A stretch of DNA of 64,000 nucleotides from the NCBI GenBank assembly GCA_028583605.1, contig CM053328.1, forward strand, positions 14,505,107-14,569,106. Direction: 5' to 3'. Below, one piece after another: positions 24,756-35,546 of the stretch; positions within the stretch are counted from its first letter, which is position 1, and each line of letters begins with the position of its first letter. The position numbers were made by a program, and so were the translations under genes. The stretch comes from Dastarcus helophoroides. Taxonomy: Eukaryota; Arthropoda; Insecta; Coleoptera; Bothrideridae. Below the pieces are notes generated by a model. The model ran no database searches and was not told where the DNA came from. It saw only the letters and a list, made by a program, of their open reading frames with translations.

Positions 24756-25235
24756 AGTATTCTCAATTTGGTTTCTGATATGATTACCACAAATACTTAA
24801 TTATGTACCACTAAGTCGGTTTTTTATTTCTGTACATCTTTAGTTTTTCCTTGTTTAGAAAAACAGAATCTTTGTTAATTATATAAATAATAAAAATTTT
24901 AAATCTTCTGTTTTTAAGGCCTTTTATTTATTTTTTAATTAAGAAATACTCCAAATCTAACTTTAGGGGAAAGATGAAGAAGTGTTTACACTTTTATTTT
25001 CCAAAATTTTGCATTTCCACTAAGAAACTTCAAATTTGAAGAAGATCAACTAGTTTGTCAAGAAAAAATCTAAAATTGTGATCTCTTGTATCTTTTTGAT
25101 TCAACTAACCGTTTGCAAGCAATTAGAGGAAATATTATCAAAATAATCATCATCTACATCCAACTTAGCTTATGGGACATTTAAGATTTTTTAATAAACT
25201 GCATTATTTATTTGATAACAAATATTAAAAATAGG
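24756..25235. other. A+T-rich sequence, nothing recognised
   Basis: No coding blocks or repeat ends are visible. Confidence 0.45.
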
Positions 25236-25690
25236 GAAGTATTTCTTCCTCTGCAATACAACCCTTCATTCTCTTGCACATAGACTGCTGATGATCACTA
25301 TAACTTGGAGGAGATGCATTTTAGAAGACATGTTTATAGTGTTGCGTGTTATCGGTTGGATAATTAAAACTTCATGAATTATAAACACTTTATTTCAAAC
25401 TTATTTCGAAACACTACAATTATGATTCACCTAAAAATCAGACTCTTTAACTATCTGACTAATTAACTGACTAACCAACTCACTGAGACGACACAGACGT
25501 ATTTATAGGTACCGTTCCGGTTTCTAGGACAGCTCAAATATTTCCAGAGAGTTTCTTACACTACACAACCACTAATATAAATTTTATCAGTACATTTTGT
25601 TACAATAGAAAGAAAAAGTCTTATTTTGACTCCAAAAATATACTCGCAAAATTTGTGCATCGAATTTTAAATCATGCTGTATGTGTATGT
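25236..25690. repeat. Unclassified repeat, interrupted by a solo LTR (relative at 51500-51670)
   Basis: The flanks of the LTR, about 25240-25339 and 25605-25690, align with an uninterrupted stretch at 51510-51670. Shared pieces are 'TTGGAGGAGATGCATTTTAG' (GGAGGAGGTGCATTTTAGGA there) and 'AGTCTTATTTTGACTCCAAA'. The second copy therefore represents the pre-insertion state. The repeat has no recognisable protein. Confidence 0.75.
25340..25604. mobile_element. Solo LTR, shorter relative of the one at 22456
   Basis: Starts TGTTGCGTGTTATCGG and ends ATTTTGTTACA, with a 4-bp target duplication ATAG at 25336-25339 and 25605-25608. It is 265 bp, about 90 bp shorter than the first copy, mainly by internal deletion. 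A matching empty site exists in the paralogous repeat near 51590. Confidence 0.9.
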
Positions 25691-27211
25691 CTACGGCTCG
25701 GGCGTAAGAAACAAGAACTTTCCTAAACTTCATAGTACAAGACCCTACTCGTAGATTTTTAGTTTGAACTAATCAGGAATCTTTTAAATCCACAGAATTT
25801 GGAAAACTAGCTTACAAAAATAACTACGGCTACGGCATTCTCACTTATGTGACCGCCACTGTACCTTATTAAAAATGAAAAAAAACAAAAACACAATTTT
25901 CTGTATTCCTTTCGCCATATATCTCACTGACTTTAAACCTTCTGGAATCCTTAATAATATCTTCTGGAATCATTTTCTAAATGAGAAAACTGAGCAGAAA
26001 AATTTAGTTTTCTTGTTTCGTTTTAATTTTTCTTTCATAATTTTTAATCCATTTCTTTTTAAAAATATCAGGTTAAAAGTTAGAATTTTTGTTAATTTTA
26101 TTTCAACTTTGGACTCAATATTTCAAAATTAGAACCAACATTTTTAATAAAAGTGAACATGTCGTGTTCGAGATCGGAGTTATTTAATTAAATTTAAAAG
26201 TTCCGAAAAATAATTAAACAAAAATTGACAAAGAAAGAAATTTTGTGATATCTAAAATAATATTCAGAAATTTATTTTTACATTACTTTGGAATTTGAAA
26301 ATTTTTCAAAATACGACTTATTCAGAAGTTTAAATTTGGAATTTTATGCTAAAATTTCTTGATTAAAACCAAGATTTTAAGATTTTTAGATTAAATTTAA
26401 ACATTTAACTACACATAAAAACCAACTTTTTAGAAAAATATGAAAATTGCAATTTGAAATTTAGATTAAAGTCGTAGAAAAATGAGTCAAAATTGCGAAA
26501 AAATTTGAGATTCTGATATAAATTGTTTAAATTTTTTTCAAAAATTTTTATTTTTATCCTGATTCAATTTAAAATAAAAATGTATATTGTTGTTTTAAAT
26601 TTCAACCGCTATGCTTAGGATAAAGCTGTTCGGACTGAAGTTCACAGATTTAAAATTTTCAGATAAAATTCAGATAAAAAAATTTTAGGTTTAAAGTTCA
26701 AGCTTCAATACTATGAAATCAGTAGTTTGGAAAAAAGTCAAAAGTATATTCAATTTATCTAACTTATTTTTTAAAATGTTGACTTTAATGTATAAAAAGA
26801 AAAATGCCAAACTTCTAAAAATTTAAGACATTTTTAATTTAGAGAAAAGTGGAAATTTTTAAAGAAAAATTGAAACAAGTTTAGTTTTTATTTTTGATTC
26901 TATTCTTTCAAAATTTTACAAAAAAAAACGTTTTATAATTTGGACAAAATCAAATTTAAAACTGAAATTTCATTTTTATTTTTTTAAGCTAAATTCTGAT
27001 TTAAAAAAAAATGTATAGAACTTTGTAAAAATTGTAAGACACTAAATTTCAATCTTTTTCTCAGAATACTATTTTCTTAAATTTGCAGCTATAAAATCGA
27101 AAATTTGGTATCGAGACCGAGATATTATACAATTTTCGAAAAAAATCGTTATTTAGATTTGAGAGGTTAAAATAGCCATTTTATCTTTAAGATTCGTTAA
27201 GTTAAAATATA
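25691..27211. other. A+T-rich degenerate sequence, no gene
   Basis: Biased, mixed-polarity sequence related in character to the T-rich/A-rich tracts but less regular. The + strand open frame at 25875-26132 is Phe/Asn/Leu-rich and compositional. Confidence 0.5.
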
Positions 27212-28203
27212 CAGTGTTTTGGAATAAGATGCTGATTCTAAAAAAGCATAACCTTTTAGCGATTTTAAGAAAAAAGTTTGTATCAACATAGATCCGGAAC
27301 CGCTTTATTTTTAAGATACAGAGGGTTGAAAATTAGGAAATAATTTGATTTTTCTTTAAACACATTCAACCCGCATGAAAAATGAAATATTTTTTTGAAT
27401 TTTGGTAGATACCAACTAGACATAAAAGCACATTTTATGTAGAAAAAATATTTGCTTTACGTGCATTAGTGATGTCCGCGCCAACATGACCTTGAGTATT
27501 TTTTACGAAAAAAATGGTACTTCACTGCTTTATTTGTAAACAAGTACCAATTTCATAAAGAACCTTCATTTCCTGGTAAAAATGCCTCCTTGACTTTTTT
27601 CGTCTGACGAAAGGTTTTCCATTAAAAAAATTATTTGTTTTTAAAAATCATAAGGATATTTATTTTGTGCTGTGGGTGTATTAATTATTAAAAATAGTTA
27701 CTTTCAAAAAACATGTAATAAATCATCTAACATAAATTAGCATAAAGAAACCACAATGTTCGATTTCCATTAAAATAAGACATTTTATTCATAGTAAAGA
27801 ATATCAAACGTCCATCGAAATGCAAAGAAGTGCAATTTATTTTTTTAATCAAAACACATTCGTCGGACGAAAAAAGTTAGGGGTAAATTTTTACTAAGTA
27901 ATAAAATATCTTAATGAAAACCATATTATTTTGGACAAAAAAATCAGGCGCGTGATCTATTTTCTTTAGTAAAAATGTTCAAAATATGGGTTTTTATGCT
28001 AGTTAGTATCTACCAAAAGTCAAAAAAATATTCCAGAAGGTTTCGAAGTATTCAAAGAAAAACGAAATTTTTTCACAATTTTCAAGACCCTGTATCTTAA
28101 AAAGAAAGCGGTTCCGGACCTATGCTGATATAAACTTTTTTTCTTAAAATGACCCAAGCATTATTGCTTCTTAAGTACTAGCATCTTATTCGGAAACACC
28201 CTG
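27212..28203. mobile_element. Non-autonomous fold-back DNA element, 992 bp, TA target duplication
   Basis: It starts CAGTGTTTTGGAATAAGATG and its right end reads, reverse-complemented, CAGGGTGTTTCCGAATAAGA. TA lies just outside each end (27210-27211 and 28204-28205). Inverted similarity runs about 200 bp inward, including a shared TCCGGAACCGCTTT block and TTTTTAAGATACAG, and reappears farther in (CTTTTTTCGTCTGACGAA at about 27595 against its counterpart near 27865). TA duplications suggest a Tc1/mariner-type source. No transposase is encoded. Confidence 0.85.
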
Positions 28204-28816
28204 TATACAGATTAGGTCAAAAAAAGGCAAAATTTTTACAAAAATATTTTTTTAAGATTGAAATTAAAATTTCGAGAAGAAACTTCGAGTTTTCTCCATT
28301 CTAAATACTTAGGTCTCTTAATTCATAAATCAACACCAAAAATTTTTCTAAGACGAAATCTGTAAATTAAAATGAAAAATAATCTGGAACTTCTAAGGTT
28401 TGTAATTTTCGTGTTTAATCATGGTCAAGATTTTTTAATTAAGTAAAGATTTTAAATTTAAAGTCTTTTTTTCAGAAATTTCAAATTTCGATCATTTTAA
28501 AGTTAAAACAGAACTTTTAGTAATTTGATTTTAAATAAATTAAGCTTTCTGTCGAAATGTCGATTCGTTTATAGGAAATTTTAAATTTTAACCCCTTCCG
28601 GCATTGAACTACACTTGAGGCTTGAACTTAGATGCTCTTGGTGACTACTGTTCTTTACCGCCGAAAGGTCTTCGACTTACAATTAGTACTTAGAAGCACT
28701 CAGCATATGCGGAGTCTGTTCGTTTCGTTAAAGCAATATAATTATTCTTCTGATCGTCTATTACAACTTGCGAGTTGTACACCTTTAGTTTCAACAACAC
28801 ATTTCACCTCTCTTTT

Positions 28817-28820
28817 AGCA
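28817..28820 (+). other. Shaw: Probable 3' splice site just before the Shaw start codon
   Basis: A pyrimidine-rich run ends in CTCTTTTAG at 28818, two bases before the ATG at 28821. This suggests a first coding exon preceded by at least one noncoding exon, which I could not locate. The in-frame extension upstream to 28632 looks unlike Shaw and is probably intronic. Confidence 0.6.
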
Positions 28821-29029
28821 ATGAATTTGATAAACATGGACGCGGAGAACCGCGTCGTCTTGAACGTCGGAGGCATCAGGCACGAGACCTACAAAGCCAC
28901 CTTGAAAAAAATCCCAGCTACAAGACTGTCGAGGCTGACTGAAGCCCTAGCCAACTATGATCCAATACTCAATGAATATTTCTTCGATAGGCACCCAGGT
29001 GTGTTCGCTCAAGTACTCAATTATTACAG
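28821..29029 (+). CDS. Shaw: Shaw (Kv3-type) potassium channel, coding exon 1
   Basis: Encodes residues 1-69 and two bases of codon 70 of a Shaw-type voltage-gated K+ channel subunit, a plasma-membrane tetramer carrying delayed, voltage-dependent K+ current in excitable cells. It starts [18 protein letters not shown], the conserved insect Shaw N-terminus, and holds the first half of the T1 tetramerisation domain ('[10 protein letters not shown]' at the end). I chose the ATG at 28821, not 28632, because the family begins there and an AG acceptor lies two bases upstream. The donor is CAG|GTGAGT at 29030. The reading frame continues across a 56-nt intron into 29086. Unlike the flanking DNA, base composition is balanced. 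Family identity is certain by eye. Confidence 0.97.
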
Positions 29030-29085
29030 GTGAGTTTTTCAGGTGAAAATTGAGTCGAATTCGAATCGTTTGTATTTGTTGGCAG

Positions 29086-29203
29086 GACTGGTAAACTTCA
29101 CTATCCGTCGGATGTCTGCGGGCCCCTATTCGAAGAAGAACTAGAATTTTGGGGTCTCGACGCCAATCAGGTGGAACCTTGCTGTTGGATGACATACACG
29201 CAG
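29086..29203 (+). CDS. Shaw: Shaw potassium channel, coding exon 2
   Basis: Completes Arg70 and encodes residues 71-109, the second half of T1. Sequence shows His75, Cys81 and Cys102-Cys103 with spacing H-X5-C-X20-C-C, the zinc-binding motif that in Kv2-Kv4 T1 domains holds subunits together and restricts co-assembly to the same subfamily. The acceptor is TTGGCAG|G and the donor CAG|GTAATT at 29204, phase 0. The preceding intron is only 56 nt, whereas the following one is 5,350 nt and contains a mariner-like transposon. Confidence 0.96.
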
Positions 29204-30375
29204 GTAATTTGCTCTAAAACAGGGTTTCGCTACTGTTCCCTAGACAAAACACTGCTCTAGTGATGTGTAACACTGCGCTGCGCCGCGCAATTGCGCCAAC
29301 TCATTTCATTGTGCCGACTAAGTTAACTCACTTTTTAAATGCTCCATAGCACGCAACTCATTTTGTGATTTTGTAGAAGTACCGATGAGATGTGCACAAT
29401 GTGTGTTGCGGGCGAGAATGTCGACTGTAGTGTTTGGCTTCACGCCGCCAACTCGCTTAGTTATTGTGTTACGAAGTTAGGATATCAGTCCAGTAAGCAA
29501 GGTTGACGATCGCGGTAAATAATTAATATAAGTACAACACTTTTCTCAGAAATGCATAAAATAATTTTTTTAAGATGATTTCTCCATAAGGGTTTCAAAT
29601 TATTGTAATAAGCTAAGAAATATGCAACCTATATAATATTTATCGCCGTTGCTTGCAAATTGAGAAGTAGACGAAACGATTAATGTAACGAACCAGCACA
29701 TGTGCGGAAGCGTTAAAGCGATCTGTGCGTGTCCCTCTCAGGTCCTCAACTCAACATCTCAACACGCGTGCTGCTGTTATCCATGCAACGCAAAAGTACG
29801 AAAGTTCCAACCAGCATTGTCTGCGCCATGGAGCAATTGCGCCAACTCAGTCTGTTGCGCTTGAGTTACTGAGTTAACTCACCAAATTTCTCTGGGCTAC
29901 CCATGTCCACACTGCATATCACAAATTTCAACGAATCCCTCTGTTTTGTTTTTTTTTTGTCCGAAGGATACAAAACCACTTAAGAACATAGAACAAGCAA
30001 TAACTTGGAAAAATTCTTTCTTCGAAAGTTAGCATCAATTTATCTTTTGAGTTTTTCGCATAATTTCATGTATGAACCTTGGTTTTCATTTTTAAAAATT
30101 TCAAATTAAAATAAAGTCGAAAGGGCAAACATTTCTATAAAAAATCTTAAAATATACAAACAAAGGTATTAAATGGAACAAATATTGCAAATTCATAGAC
30201 AATTTATTTAGGATGACATTAATCATTAAAATAATTACAATGGGATTAATGCGCTTGAAACTTTTACTACACAAATTCTCAAGCCTTGGAAAAAACCTTA
30301 TCTGTCCATGAAAAGAGTGAGGTGAGGTAAAATGAAGCACTTGCCCCACCTTTATCTGGTTTAGTGAAGAAAAAA
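29204..30375 (+). other. Shaw intron 2, left part
   Basis: The GC-richer segment 29260-29900 carries two direct copies of GCAATTGCGCCAACTCA (29287-29303 and 29833-29849), each followed by a GTTAACTCAC motif, about 546 bp apart. No transposase or coding block is visible. The remainder is A+T-rich. Confidence 0.6.
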
Positions 30376-30680
30376 TACTGGGTTGGGCAAAAGTCCCGGA
30401 ACGGCTCGATTACAGCCGAACGGGATCTCGTATCAACTTTGGGTTTTTGACACTGTATTCAGCAAAATTTTTAGAACTTTCGTGACATGTATTTCAGGAT
30501 CGTGACGTCATTACGGTCGGAAGTATGACATAAGTGTCATTTTTTTTTAAAACACCCGGTATATTTTTCTATATTTGTATACTTTAAGGAGTTTCGAATT
30601 CAACGATGTAACGTTTGTATGGATTTTGTTATGTAATGTGGTCTCAATAAGAAAAAATTACAATCGTAATTAACAGAGAA

Positions 30681-31735
30681 TATTTATTTTATTAAATGCT
30701 GAAATTGGAATCCTTCCACTGCCTGACAATGTGCTAACCTGTTCACAAATTCCCGCTAGACATTTTGGAGGGACTGAGGTGTATTATTATCAGTAACCGC
30801 TAGAATTCTTTCTTGAAGCTCTTGTACCGTGGCAGGTTTTGTGCGATACACCATAGACTTCAAATGACCCCAGAAAAAGTAGCTGGCCATTCGATATGAC
30901 CCCTTCTACCTATCCATCTCCGGGGAAAGACATTGTCCAAAAAATTTCTTACAATTCTGGCATAGTGTGGTGGAGCTCCATCTTGCTGGAAGTACATGTC
31001 ATTTGCGATCACGTGATTATTTTCGCGGTTGGGAAATATCTGAATTACAGCGGGTATAACTCTTTCGCGTAATAAATTTAAATAGGTATCACCAGTTAAA
31101 TTACCATTTAGAAAAAACGGCCCTATTACATGTGCCCAGACATTTACTTTTTGTGGATGTTGTGTGTGCATTTCTTCCATCCAGTGTGGATTCTCAGCAG
31201 ACCAATATCGACAATTGTGACGATTAACAAATCGATTTAAACAAAATGTAGCAATATCGAAAAACAAAATGCGATTTACAAACTGTGGTGTTTCGTCTAA
31301 GAAATTCATAATTTGTTGGCAAAACTGCATTCGACGATCAAGGTCATCTTCCGCAAGTTCCTGAACTAAGCTGACTTTGTAGGGATGTATTTTATTTCTC
31401 CTGAGTATTCTTCGAACGGATCTTTCACTGTTACCAGTTCCTAATGAAAGTTTCGGAATTGACGTTTTAGGCTCCTCCTGAATAGCTAACAGTACATCTA
31501 AAGCTCTGTCGTCGTTTGTCGCTGTTTTTGGGCAGCCAGTTTTTGGCAAATTCTTGACATTTCCCGTATGTTCAAAACTGTGCAAAATTCGACATGCTGT
31601 CGACTTGGAAATCGGGTTTCGCTCAGGAAAGGTATCATTGAAGAGGTCAGTTCCTTCCTGAAGAGATCGACGCCTCTCTCCGAATCCAATCATCATGAGT
31701 AAAGTTATCCGTTCAGTGTCGTTCAGTTGAGCCAT
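30681..31735 (-). pseudogene. Mariner-like transposase pseudogene
   Basis: Starts MAQLNDTERITLLMMIGFGE and stays open for 291 codons to 30860. A helix-turn-helix N-terminal part (residues about 1-110) is followed by the DDE region: 'RILFFDIATFCLNRF' keeps the first Asp but has Ile where Glu is usual, and 'NDMYFQQDGAPPHYARI' keeps the second Asp. After 'GHIEWPA' about 28-30 bases are missing, removing the 'RSPDLTPLD'-type segment with the third acidic residue and shifting frame. The rest, from 'GHLKSMVYRTKPATVQELQE' to 'EGFQFQHLIK', is recognisable in another frame down to about 30690, with one internal stop. DNA cutting and joining should be impossible. The gene is nearly intact otherwise, so decay looks recent. 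Confidence 0.93.
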
Positions 31736-31929
31736 TTTAAAGACACGTTTTTAGAGTCTCAAATTAGTATTACAAAAGTAATGTCACAGTGACATTTATA
31801 CCACGACTTACTTAGATAAACTAGTAAAATAATGAGAACAACTTAACTATGACCTGTGTTTTTATTAAACGACTACAAAACAACTTTTTTACGTGGATCT
31901 TGGTTTTGTAAAAAAAATAGTAAAAAAAG

Positions 31930-32040
31930 AGTGCTTTTTTTGGATACAGGTGGTTCATACGATTTCTTCTTTCTACAAGTATCTTTCATCGGGTAAACTT
32001 TCCCCATATCAGATTGATAGGTAGAAGGGGTCATATCCAC
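31930..32040 (+). pseudogene. Fragment of a second, diverged transposase in opposite orientation
   Basis: On the + strand this encodes a decayed stretch ending 'FPHIRLIGRRGHI', close to 'FPRRWIGRRGHIEW' of the main transposase, whose own copy of that segment lies inverted at 30894-30929. The similarity is strongest at 31998-32036, and the upstream part is too diverged to be a recent copy. It abuts the inner end of the right arm. Confidence 0.6.
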
Positions 32041-32356
32041 TGTTCTCTGTTAATTACGATTTTAATTTTTAATTTTTCCATATTGAGACCACATTACATA
32101 ACAGAATTCATACAAACGTTACATCGTTGAATTCAGAACTCCTTAAAGTATACAAATATAGAAAAATTTACCGGGTGTTTCATTAAAAAAAATTGACACT
32201 TATGTCACACCTCCGACCGTAATGAGGTCACGGTCCTGAAATATATGCCAAGAAGTTCTAAAAATTTCGCTGAATACAGTGTCGAAGACCCGAAGTTGAT
32301 ACGAGGTTCCGTTCGGCTCTAATCGAGCCTTTCCGGGACTTTTGACCAACCCGGTA

Positions 32357-34553
32357 TATGTATTATTCAATCAAGAGAAAATTTGGCTTATTTTTAGTTT
32401 TCTCAGAATTTTGGAATTCTTCCGAAATTTGTATTTTTCTGATATTTTGATTTTAGTTTCAAATGTCGACCTCCTTCAAAAAGCATACACTTTCATTTTA
32501 AAATACGAATTTTTCTAAGATTTTCCGATTTTGATTTAAATTTCGATTTTTTTTTTTAAATTTCGTGTTTTTCTTTTCAAAATATTTTTGAAACTCAAAC
32601 TCAAATCGATCATAAGCCTATCTTTATAAGCATTTTGATTTACTTATAAAAATTAACCTTTTTTTCCAAAATTTGAACCTATCTCTCAAAAGTTTATCAT
32701 TTTATGTTTCTGTAAATTTCTTCTTTTTCCTCAAAATTAGTATTTTTACGAATATACTGTCTTTTCTTTTTTAAAGTTTGACTTGATTTTCCAAATTCTA
32801 ATTTTTTTTTCTTAAAACTTGGCTTTTTTAAGTTTCGTTTTTTTTAAGTTCCTTATTTTTCTAGAAACCACAAGTTCAAAATTTTGCCATTTTTTCCAAA
32901 ATTTGACTTTTTTAAATTAGTCCATATTTCGAATATTAATTTGCTTTCAAAATTTGGACTTTATTTCTAAAATTTGTCTTTTTATGTTTTGTTTTTTTCC
33001 TAAATTTAAACCTTTCTCTTAAAAATTTATCCTTTTATGTTTCTGATTTTGACGTTTTCCACAAAATTTGTTTTTGTTTACTGCAATTTTGTCATTTTTG
33101 TTAGAAGTTTCACTTTGTTCTTTAAATTGTACACTTTTTCTTAGAATTTTACCTTATCTGTGTTTGGTCTTTTTTTAAGATTTTTCTTTTTCTACAAACC
33201 AAAGGTCTTTTGTTTTTTTTCGAAGTTTCGCTTTTACATATCCCAAGATGGCATTTTTTTAAATGATCCATTTTTACAGTTTTTTTCCAAAATTTTATTT
33301 TTCTTTATCAAAATTTCCTCATTGTTGGAAAACCCTCTTAAAATTTGGACATTTTTATTTTTTAGATTTTGTTTTTTTTTAATTTTTCTCAATTTTTTTC
33401 TCTGAAAATGTCGAATTTTATTTCAAAATTCGAGATTTTCGGTTTCTCGAAAGATTTTTCTCAAAATTAATTTTTTTTCAAAGTTAATTCGACAGTATAA
33501 TAAAAAGTCAAAAAAGGACGAAATAAAAATTCGAAAAATTTAATTTTTGTTCCTTATTCAAGAATTTGTTAAAATTTAAATTAGGTTACGAAAATAATAC
33601 TTTCGTAAAATACATTAAAATACCATAAAAAGTCACGATATTTTATCGGTTTTTTGGGTTTTTCTCAATTATTTATCCACTGACTTCCAATTTTGACTTC
33701 AGATTTGTGTTTAGCGGGAAAAATTACCCCAGAAAATCATAAAACGACCCCCAGAACACACCACTTTTTTTTGTGGACCTGTGTAACCATTGAACTTTAA
33801 GGTCATCTTGATCTAAACTTTATATATTTCAAAAGTTATAGGCAATATTCCATAATTTTGAACATTTTGTATTTACAATAAATATAGCAAAAAGGATCTT
33901 GGTTTTAAGCATCATTGGCGGATCATGTCAGTTGTCTCTAATTTGGACATAATGATATTATAACGGAGGGACCCTTTATATTTAAGAACATTAATGGCAA
34001 AATATAGGGCTATTTTGAATACGACTGTTTCAGGAAACGATGTTTGAGAAACCTTATTCTGTATAGTGGCAATAACAAAGTTATTAAAATATGAACATTC
34101 AAAGTCAATTTAAATACAATTTGAAGCAAATTACTTCTGTTGCGGTCACAGCTAGGTCCAGTATAATGTTTGTGTTCCTCTACTAATTTAATAACGTTGA
34201 CCCGATCCCTACAAATGACATCGATAGCATAGCAAATTTTACAATCCAGGCACCCCAATTAACTGCAACAGAATTAATGGTAACACATTTGTCGATAGCG
34301 AGATTCAGGTAACCGTTAATTTATTCTATTAATGGTGCGTGCCGGGTAAAATGTCAAAGTTATTCTCTCAACCAATCGAATCTTCATAAGTGCATAAAAT
34401 ATACAAAGTTCGTTTATAAATAGAACTTCCGAAACAAAACTTCTAGGCAGTTCGCTATCGATTTTATCATTAATTTATGTCGATTTGTAGCACTAATAAA
34501 GCTGAAAAATTATCTATACTTAGGTTTTTATTCACAATCATCATTGTTTACAG
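32357..34553 (+). other. Shaw intron 2, right part, with T-rich tract
   Basis: A T-rich degenerate tract fills about 32380-33490 (open frame 33160-33405 is compositional). From 33500 to 34553 the sequence is A+T-rich with no recognised element. The acceptor is TCATTGTTTACAG at 34553. Confidence 0.65.
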
Positions 34554-34748
34554 CATAGAGATACACAAGAGACCTTAGCTGTGCTCGATAGGTTAGACTT
34601 GGACACCGAAAAACCAAGCGATGAAGAAATAGCTAGAAAGTTCGGTTTTGAGGAGGACTATTACAAAGGCACGTTATCCTGGTGGCAACACATGAAACCA
34701 AAGTTGTGGTCTCTCTTCGATGAACCCTACTCTTCAAATGCTGCGAAG
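34554..34748 (+). CDS. Shaw: Shaw potassium channel, coding exon 3 (T1-S1 linker)
   Basis: Encodes residues 110-174, from '[20 protein letters not shown]' through '[12 protein letters not shown]' and '[14 protein letters not shown]', the acidic cytoplasmic linker between T1 and the first membrane helix. It keeps the conserved Shaw order. The exon ends at AAG|GTACCC, and the next coding sequence resumes after 48 nt with 'VIGVLSVFF', the expected start of S1. If the 48 nt were retained the protein would gain 16 residues ([16 protein letters not shown]) with no stop. Known Shaw proteins lack such an insert, so I treat the 48 nt as an intron. Confidence 0.95.
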
Positions 34749-34796
34749 GTACCCCACCTCATAGCTTTAACTAATAAATCACATAGAGATTTCCAG
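34749..34796 (+). other. Shaw: 48-nt GT-AG intron, frame-preserving
   Basis: Begins GTACCC, ends TTTCCAG, and contains TTAACTAATAA, which resembles a branch-point consensus. Its length is a multiple of three and it has no in-frame stop, so retention would give a channel with 16 extra residues just before S1. It is near the lower limit for insect introns. Confidence 0.8.
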
Positions 34797-35546
34797 GTTA
34801 TAGGCGTCCTATCGGTTTTTTTCATCTGCGTCTCCATCCTCTCCTTCTGTCTCAAGACCCACCCGGACATGAAGGTACCAGTGATCAAACCGATCTCCGT
34901 AAGGACGGCGGAAAACGGCACGGACATCGTCCACGACAAAATTGACACTGACGCCCACGTGGCTTTCTTCTACATCGAGTGCATCTGCAATGCTTGGTTC
35001 ACCTTCGAAATCATAGTGCGCTTCATAGCTTCCCCCAACAAATGGGAGTTCATTAATTCCTCAGTGAACATCATCGACTACATAGCCACGGCGAGCTTCT
35101 ACATTGACCTGGTACTGAGGAAATTTGCTTCTCATTTGGAGAACGCCGACATCATGGAGTTCTTCTCCATCATTCGTATCATGAGACTGTTTAAGTTAAC
35201 AAGACACTCCTCGGGTTTGAAGATTCTTATTCAAACGTTTCGGGCGTCGGCCAAAGAACTGACGTTGTTAGTGTTTTTCCTTGTGCTGGGGATTGTGATA
35301 TTCGCTAGTCTAGTGTATTACGCTGAGAGAATACAGACGAACCCTCAGAACGATTTTAAAAGTATACCGCTCGGGTTGTGGTGGGCTTTGGTCACGATGA
35401 CCACTGTGGGTTATGGTGATATGGTACCTAAGACTTATATTGGAATGTTCGTGGGTGCTTTGTGCGCCCTCGCTGGTGTATTGACTATTGCACTGCCAGT
35501 GCCTGTCATAGTATCAAATTTTGCAATGTATTATAGTCATACTCAG
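34797..35546 (+). CDS. Shaw: Shaw potassium channel, coding exon 4 (S1-S6 and pore)
   Basis: Encodes residues 175-424, the whole membrane core. S1 is about 175-193. The S1-S2 loop has an N-glycosylation site NGT at 214-216. S2 is about 229-249 and S3 about 265-283. S4, about 297-317, has repeating basic residues ('[16 protein letters not shown]') that sense voltage. S5 is about 329-350. The selectivity filter TTVGYGD is at 376-382, and S6 about 390-418 carries the PVP hinge ('[12 protein letters not shown]'). All key residues are present, so a working K+ channel is expected. The donor is CAG|GTAAGT at 35547, phase 0, and the next intron is 8.4 kb. Confidence 0.98.

Larger units (their letters stand above)
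30378..32354 (-). mobile_element. Mariner/Tc1-superfamily element with about 300-bp terminal inverted repeats
   Basis: The arms 30378-30680 and 32043-32354 are imperfect inverted copies. The left end reads CTGGGTTGGGCAAAAGTCCC and the right end, reverse-complemented, CCGGGTTGGTCAAAAGTCCC. TA flanks both ends (30376-30377, 32355-32356). The element lies in Shaw intron 2, antisense to the gene, and carries a broken transposase gene. Arms this long are unusual next to the roughly 30-bp ends of canonical mariners. Imperfect arms and the broken gene indicate an old insertion. Confidence 0.92.

Noticed and set aside
28632..28820. In-frame N-terminal extension of Shaw beginning at an earlier ATG
   Set aside because: The extra residues do not resemble the family, the conserved protein starts at 28821, and a splice acceptor lies just before that ATG.
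34749..34796. Treating the 16 in-frame residues as a constant part of Shaw
   Set aside because: The family is continuous across this point without them, and the 48 nt have donor, branch-like and acceptor signals.
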